NCBI RefSeq assembly: GCF_019207085.1
Contig: NZ_JAATOM010000026.1
Span: 19,755-83,754, forward strand
Source: Variovorax sp. dw_308
GTDB taxonomy: Bacteria; Pseudomonadota; Gammaproteobacteria; Burkholderiales; Burkholderiaceae_C
Length of the DNA stretch: 64,000 bases
Direction: 5' to 3'
Part shown: positions 59,923 to 64,000 of the stretch, in pieces
Numbering within the stretch: the stretch's first letter is position 1
Layout of the letters: the number at the start of each line of letters is the position of its first letter
Program-made: the position numbers and the translations under genes
The notes under the pieces: generated by a model
Database searches by the model: none
Told to the model about the DNA's origin: nothing
What the model saw: only the letters and a program-made list of their open reading frames with translations

Positions 59923-62900
59923 ATGCTCAATCAGAAGCAGTCAACCGGGTTTTTTGGGGCATGCTACGGGCGTCTGCCCACCATCCCCTGCCCAGTGCCC
60001 GGAAATTCCCTGACATCGCGGCTTGAGAAGTTGCCTATCCGCACCCGCATCGTCCTGCTGGTGATGGGGGTGATGCTTCCCGTGGCGATGCTGCTCGCAG
60101 CCGTCCTCGCAAACGACTTTCGCCGGGCTGAACTTGCCGGGGGCGAGAAGGTCGGGATCCTCGCCACCGGCACGGCCGCGGATCTCAAGCGCATGCTGGA
60201 CCAGTTCGAGTGGGTGCTGGCCCGCGTTTCCGAGCGGCCACTGGTCAAGGCGCTCGATCCGGCGGGCTGTGACCCGCTGGTCGAGGAGGTCTTGAACCTG
60301 AATCCCGCCATTGCCGGGGTCGCGGTGCTCGATGCGCAAGGGAGGGTCATCTGTCGGTCCACGTCGGCGGCCGACGCGGTGCCCATGCCGGACGACATGA
60401 GCGCCGGGCCACCCGAGCTTCCAGTCGGCAGATTGCGTGCCACCAGGGTGTTCGTCGGCGAACACACGGGGCGCAAGCTGGTGGCGCTGAGCTATGCCCT
60501 TGGTGAGGACGATCGCGCGCGGGGCGGGCTGCTGGTGATGACCGCCGACTTGCTGGTGCTGAACGCGCAATTGCTGGCCTCGATCCCCAAGGACGCCATC
60601 GTCACGGTCGTCGACGGGACGGGGATTGTTCTCCTTCGATCGGCGGACCCGGAGCGCTTCGTCGGCCATCGGCCCGCGATGCAGGACACGGCGCCGGCGC
60701 GCGGCGCAAGCAAGAATCCTCTCTCCGCGGTGGGGCGTGACGGAATCAAGCGCTTGTACACCTACGTGACGCTGCCCGGCAGCGACTGGCGGGTGGCCGC
60801 AGGCCTCGTCGACGCCGAAGTCTTCGCCGAATACCGTGGCGCCATCTGGCGGATCGGCGGGTTCGCGACAGTCCTGTGCATCTTTGCGTTCGGCCTGGCG
60901 TGGCGCTTGAGCGCCGCCGTCGCCGCGCCCATCGCAGACCTCCAGAGGGTGGCCAGCAAGATCGCAGATGGCAACGACGCGGACGCCAGGGTCGGCGGTC
61001 CTCCGGAAATCAAGGCGGTGGCGGAGCAGTTCAACCGGATGCTGATTGCACGCAACCAGAGCGACGCGCGGCTGCAGGGCATCATGGAGTCGGTCGTGGA
61101 TGCCGTCCTCACGACCAACGAGCAGCAGATCATCGTGCAGGCCAATCCGGCGGCGGCGAGCATGTTCCGTTGTGCGATGTGGTACATGGTCGGCGCGCCG
61201 CTCGAACGCTTCATCCCCGAGCGCTACCGGCCACTCTACCGGCGGGACATCGAGAGATTCGGCAGTCGCCCCGTGGCGCCGCATCGCCTGGGACTGCGGC
61301 GCGAGGTGACCGCCCTGCGCGCGGATGGCACGGAGTTCCCGGTCGAGGCCTCCCTCTCCAAGGTGTCCATTGCGGGTGTCCCGCTGAACACCGTGATCCT
61401 GCGCGACATCACCGAGCGCAAGCGGGTCGAGCAGGAGCTTCGCGACGGTGCCTCGAAGCTCGAGGCGGCGCTGTCGAGCATGAGCGACGCCGTATGCATC
61501 GCCGATGTCCACGGCAAGCTCATCGATTTCAACCTGGCCTTTGCGACGTTTCACGGCTTTGCCGACGAGGCCGCCTGCAGGACGACACTTTCGGAGTATC
61601 CGGAATTCCTCGACATGGTCATGCCCGACGGCAGGGCCGCGGAGGCTGCGCAATGGCCCTTGTCCCGGGCGCTCCAGGGCGAGACGGCGAGCAACTGCGA
61701 GTTCCGGTTGCGACGCAAGGACTCCGGCAAGACGTGGATCGGCAGCTACAGCTTTGCCCCCATCCGCTCCGGAAGCGGAACGATCGTGGGTGCCGTCATT
61801 GCCGCGCGCGACGTGACGGCGATCAGGGCGGTGCAGGCGGACCTGGAGTCTTCGCATTTCGCACTGCAACGCCTGATCGCGTCGCGCGACCAGGTGCAGG
61901 AAGAAGAACGCAAGCGCATCGCGCGCGAACTGCACGACGACCTGCAGCAGACGCTCGCCGCCATTCGCATGAACCTGCGCTACATCGGAGAACACTTCGG
62001 CACGGTCGCGCCCGGGCTGCTCGTGCCGATCGACGAGGTCGATGGCCTGGCGGCGCAGGCCGTGGTGTCGACGCGCCGCATCGTGAATGACTTGCGCCCG
62101 CCGATGCTCGAAGACCTGGGACTGTTGCCGGCACTGGAACTGCTGGCAAGCCAGTTCGGACAGCAGACCGGCATCGTGTGCAGGATCGACGCGCCGCCCG
62201 GCATCTACGAAGCGCCGACAGAAGACCCGGAACTGGCGATCTGCCTGTACCGCGTCGTGCAAGAGGCGCTCAACAACGTGGTCAAGCACGCCCATGCCAG
62301 CACCGTGCGCATCCGGCTGGTGATGGAATCGGCGGTCGCGATTTCGCTGCAGGTGACGGACGACGGCGTCGGCATGGACGAGGCGGACCTGCACAAGTCC
62401 GAGTCGTTCGGCATCCTGGGCATCCAGGAACGGGTTCGGTCGCATGGCGGGCTCATGCGAATCGAGAGCACGCCCGGAGCGGGCACGCGGCTGGAGGTCC
62501 ACTTTCCCCTTGGCGCACGGCCCCCGGTCGTCGCCCGCCATGCCAGGGCGGCGCGTTCGGGCGACAGCGCGCGGGAAGACACGGATCACGAGGCGCTCGA
62601 CGATGCCCACACCCTGCCCAGGCTGTTGAGCCGCACCACCCAAAGGGCGCTGCAGGATGCGATCGACGCATTGACGGGGAACGTGGCGATCCTTGATGCG
62701 CACGGCGTCATTCGATTCGTCAATCGCGCATGGAATGAATTCGCAAGGCGCAATGGCGTGCCCGACACGGCATCGGTCGGCCACGGGGTGGACTACATCG
62801 AAGCGTGTCGCAAGAGTCGGATGGCCAACGTCGAGGCACCGGATGTTGCGCGCGGACTCAAGGAACTGCTGAATGGCAACCGAACGGCGTTTTCCAGTAC

Positions 62901-63039
62901 CTACGCCTGCCATTCGCCCGACGAACTGCGCTGGTTCCAGATGAATGCGACCCCGATGGCCAACGGCAATGTGCTGGTGGAACACGTGCTGATCCGCCAT
63001 GAGAGCCGTGGCCATCGCGGCTCCAGGGGTGCGGCATGA
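59923..63039 (+). CDS. Multi-PAS NarX-like sensor histidine kinase
   Basis: 1038 residues. Membrane helix near 40-60 (VLLVMGVMLPVAMLLAAVL), periplasmic Cache-like sensor (about 65-300), second helix, HAMP, two PAS domains with PAC (about 385-640), HisKA_3 with EEERKRIARELHDDLQQ (H671) and an HATPase domain (VVQEALNNVVKHAHAS, then ESFGILGIQERV). After the kinase core comes a further PAS-like domain (NVAILDAHGVIRFVNRAWNEF, then SVGHGVDYIEACRKS), an unusual place. It should phosphorylate the NarL-type and perhaps the single-domain receiver nearby. Start ATG 59923 or 59917. Confidence 0.85.
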   Translation: MLNQKQSTGFFGACYGRLPTIPCPVPGNSLTSRLEKLPIRTRIVLLVMGVMLPVAMLLAAVLANDFRRAELAGGEKVGILATGTAADLKRMLDQFEWVLARVSERPLVKALDPAGCDPLVEEVLNLNPAIAGVAVLDAQGRVICRSTSAADAVPMPDDMSAGPPELPVGRLRATRVFVGEHTGRKLVALSYALGEDDRARGGLLVMTADLLVLNAQLLASIPKDAIVTVVDGTGIVLLRSADPERFVGHRPAMQDTAPARGASKNPLSAVGRDGIKRLYTYVTLPGSDWRVAAGLVDAEVFAEYRGAIWRIGGFATVLCIFAFGLAWRLSAAVAAPIADLQRVASKIADGNDADARVGGPPEIKAVAEQFNRMLIARNQSDARLQGIMESVVDAVLTTNEQQIIVQANPAAASMFRCAMWYMVGAPLERFIPERYRPLYRRDIERFGSRPVAPHRLGLRREVTALRADGTEFPVEASLSKVSIAGVPLNTVILRDITERKRVEQELRDGASKLEAALSSMSDAVCIADVHGKLIDFNLAFATFHGFADEAACRTTLSEYPEFLDMVMPDGRAAEAAQWPLSRALQGETASNCEFRLRRKDSGKTWIGSYSFAPIRSGSGTIVGAVIAARDVTAIRAVQADLESSHFALQRLIASRDQVQEEERKRIARELHDDLQQTLAAIRMNLRYIGEHFGTVAPGLLVPIDEVDGLAAQAVVSTRRIVNDLRPPMLEDLGLLPALELLASQFGQQTGIVCRIDAPPGIYEAPTEDPELAICLYRVVQEALNNVVKHAHASTVRIRLVMESAVAISLQVTDDGVGMDEADLHKSESFGILGIQERVRSHGGLMRIESTPGAGTRLEVHFPLGARPPVVARHARAARSGDSAREDTDHEALDDAHTLPRLLSRTTQRALQDAIDALTGNVAILDAHGVIRFVNRAWNEFARRNGVPDTASVGHGVDYIEACRKSRMANVEAPDVARGLKELLNGNRTAFSSTYACHSPDELRWFQMNATPMANGNVLVEHVLIRHESRGHRGSRGAA

Positions 63040-63061
63040 GGTTACGTATCGGGCCGTGCCT

Positions 63062-63553
63062 CTACGGCGCGGCACCGCTGTCGGTCGTGGCCTGGCGCAG
63101 CGCGGCCTCTGCCTTGGCGAACAGTGCGTCCTGCTGAACCTTGATCATGTGCTGCAGGATGGCCATCATCGCGGCCGCCGTCATGCCGAGCATCATGACG
63201 CCGTTGGCGGCTTCCAGCGGGCCCAGCATCTTCCAGTCCTTGCTCATCACGATGTCGCCGTAGCCCAGCGATGTGAAATTCACCGCGGAGTGATAGATCG
63301 CGTCGTGGCGTTCGCCGAACTCGCCGAGCAGCACGAACAGCAAGGCCCAGAGGGCGATCTGCAGCAGGTTGCAGACCATCATGGCCAGCGTGATCACGAT
63401 GAGCGGCCGGATGCCTGTCCAGAACCCCTGGCCAGTCTGCGTCTGCGCGGAGTACCGGACGTAGTGGCGCACACACCAGAAGGTCAGCGCGGTCTGCACG
63501 ATCAGGCACAGCACCATGACGGGCAATCCGACCAGGAAATTCATCAATGTCAT
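63062..63553 (-). CDS. Two-TM potassium-channel-like pore protein
   Basis: 163 residues. Hydrophobic helices flank a pore loop with TSLGYGDI, a K+ selectivity filter (TxGYGD type). No regulatory RCK domain, only a short cytoplasmic tail, so it is a minimal channel. An extra helix near the N terminus precedes the pore. ATG 63553 or 63544. Divergent from the following gene with an FNR-type box between; 22 bp from the end of the convergent kinase gene. Confidence 0.8.
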   Translation of the reverse strand: MTLMNFLVGLPVMVLCLIVQTALTFWCVRHYVRYSAQTQTGQGFWTGIRPLIVITLAMMVCNLLQIALWALLFVLLGEFGERHDAIYHSAVNFTSLGYGDIVMSKDWKMLGPLEAANGVMMLGMTAAAMMAILQHMIKVQQDALFAKAEAALRQATTDSGAAP

Positions 63554-63614
63554 GAGCGTCTCTCCGGGTTCGCGGGCGGCATTGCGAATCTTCGCGCGAC
63601 GAGTTGCGCATCAC

Positions 63615-63628
63615 TTGATTTCTCTCAA
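63615..63628. promoter_or_regulatory. FNR-type box in the channel/outer-membrane-protein gap
   Basis: TTGATTTCTCTCAA matches TTGA-N6-TCAA. TATTCT at 63651-63656, 22 bp to the right, is a good -10 for the plus-strand gene at 63737; the box may also serve the channel gene, whose start is 62 bp to the left. Confidence 0.65.
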
Positions 63629-63736
63629 TTCCCAGCTGAATGAATGCACCTATTCTGAGTTTCGAATGAGCATCTTTTCGATCGGTGCATGGCACATCGA
63701 AGAGTTGTCGAGACCAGAAGAATGCAGGAGACAAGG

Positions 63737-64000
63737 ATGAATCGACATATGGCGATCGGCGCCCTGGCTGTCGCTGTCTGCGGCGGCGCGCACGGGCAAT
63801 CCAACGAGGAGCTCAAGGCCACGCTGGACCAGGCGATGAAGACGATCCAGGATCTGCAGGCGCGCGTGAAGAACCTGGAGCAGAAGGAGTGGGCGCCGCC
63901 CGCAGGCGCAACGGCCGCGCCAGCCGTGGCGGGCGCGGCAGCTGCGCCGGGCGCGCCACCCGCAGCACCTTCGGCGTTCTCATTGGGTGCGCCCGTGATC
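63737..64000 (+). CDS. Exported coiled-coil protein, N-terminal part (runs off window)
   Basis: ATG 63737 with AAGG 4-5 nt upstream. A signal peptide ends in GAHGQS near residue 21. A heptad-like helix follows (LDQAMKTIQDLQARVKNLEQ), then an Ala/Pro-rich linker to the window edge. This N terminus is typical of outer-membrane porin-like proteins such as DUF3138 members in Burkholderiales, but the barrel lies outside the window. An FNR-type promoter (63615-63656) is upstream. Confidence 0.6.
   Translation, partial: MNRHMAIGALAVAVCGGAHGQSNEELKATLDQAMKTIQDLQARVKNLEQKEWAPPAGATAAPAVAGAAAAPGAPPAAPSAFSLGAPVI

Noticed and set aside
59941..63075. 1044-residue open frame opposite the histidine kinase
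   Set aside because: Antisense shadow of a well-supported multi-domain kinase; composition is His/Arg/Gln-rich with no motifs.

Overview
The window is GC-rich bacterial chromosome. Gene content and order point to a beta-proteobacterium of the Burkholderiales, most likely Comamonadaceae and Variovorax-like: ppk1-sixA / ppx / pstSCAB-phoUBR, rpmE2, rho-trxA, dnaX-ybaB-recR, mltD-methyltransferase-rnhA and a low-oxygen-type cluster. This placement is inference from gene families and style; no marker gene was searched. Coding density is high. Apart from one AT-richer patch (about 0.8-2.7 kb) the base composition looks uniform.

Layout. 0-0.7 kb: end of a TPR protein. 0.75-2.8 kb: a very small island in a tRNA-Pro gene. 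It has one gene, a reverse transcriptase of the Abi/unknown-group type. It is bounded by a 45-bp duplication of the tRNA 3' half, and each copy is followed by its own terminator hairpin. No integrase is present. 2.8-6.2 kb: glutathione S-transferase, a cNMP-domain/thioredoxin-reductase-like flavoprotein, and an OlsB-type acyltransferase. 6.2-17.3 kb: the phosphate module, with polyphosphate kinase, SixA, exopolyphosphatase, PstSCAB, PhoU and PhoBR. Pho-box-like 11-bp repeats lie before ppk1 and between the divergent ppx and pstS. 17.3-27 kb: MATE transporter, glycosyltransferase, L31B, oxidoreductase, rho, thioredoxin, BaiN-type flavoprotein, the SRP RNA gene and an astacin-like protease. 27-37 kb: dnaX (with a 9-A slippery run), ybaB, recR, a NitT/TauT-type ABC importer, LtrA, mltD, an internally deleted gloB, a methyltransferase carrying a repeat inside its reading frame, and rnhA. 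37-45 kb: cNMP protein, molybdopterin genes moeA-mobA-moaA, a decayed secreted-protein gene, SDR plus aldehyde dehydrogenase, a VapBC-type toxin-antitoxin pair, and a small secreted protein.

45-64 kb: after a periplasmic peroxiredoxin and a phospholipase-D lipoprotein comes a cluster resembling the low-oxygen-activated (lxa) locus described in Burkholderia cenocepacia. It holds a universal stress protein, a VIT-like membrane protein, a DUF3302/HlyD/outer-membrane-factor set, a DUF3141 PhaC-like protein, acetate kinase, FabI, an RRM-like protein, a NarL-type regulator, a Crp/Fnr regulator, a receiver-only protein, a large NarX-like kinase and a K+-channel-like protein. Four TTGA-N6-TCAA sites (FNR-type) lie in the promoter regions of this cluster. 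Three are followed 21-22 bp downstream by a -10-like hexamer, so the cluster reads as one regulon controlled by the Fnr-type protein and the kinase it contains.

Most unusual: the tRNA-Pro/reverse-transcriptase mini-island with its terminal GGTTAGACA repeats; the FNR-box regulon; the dnaX slippery run; the in-frame repeat in the methyltransferase; and the gloB internal deletion.
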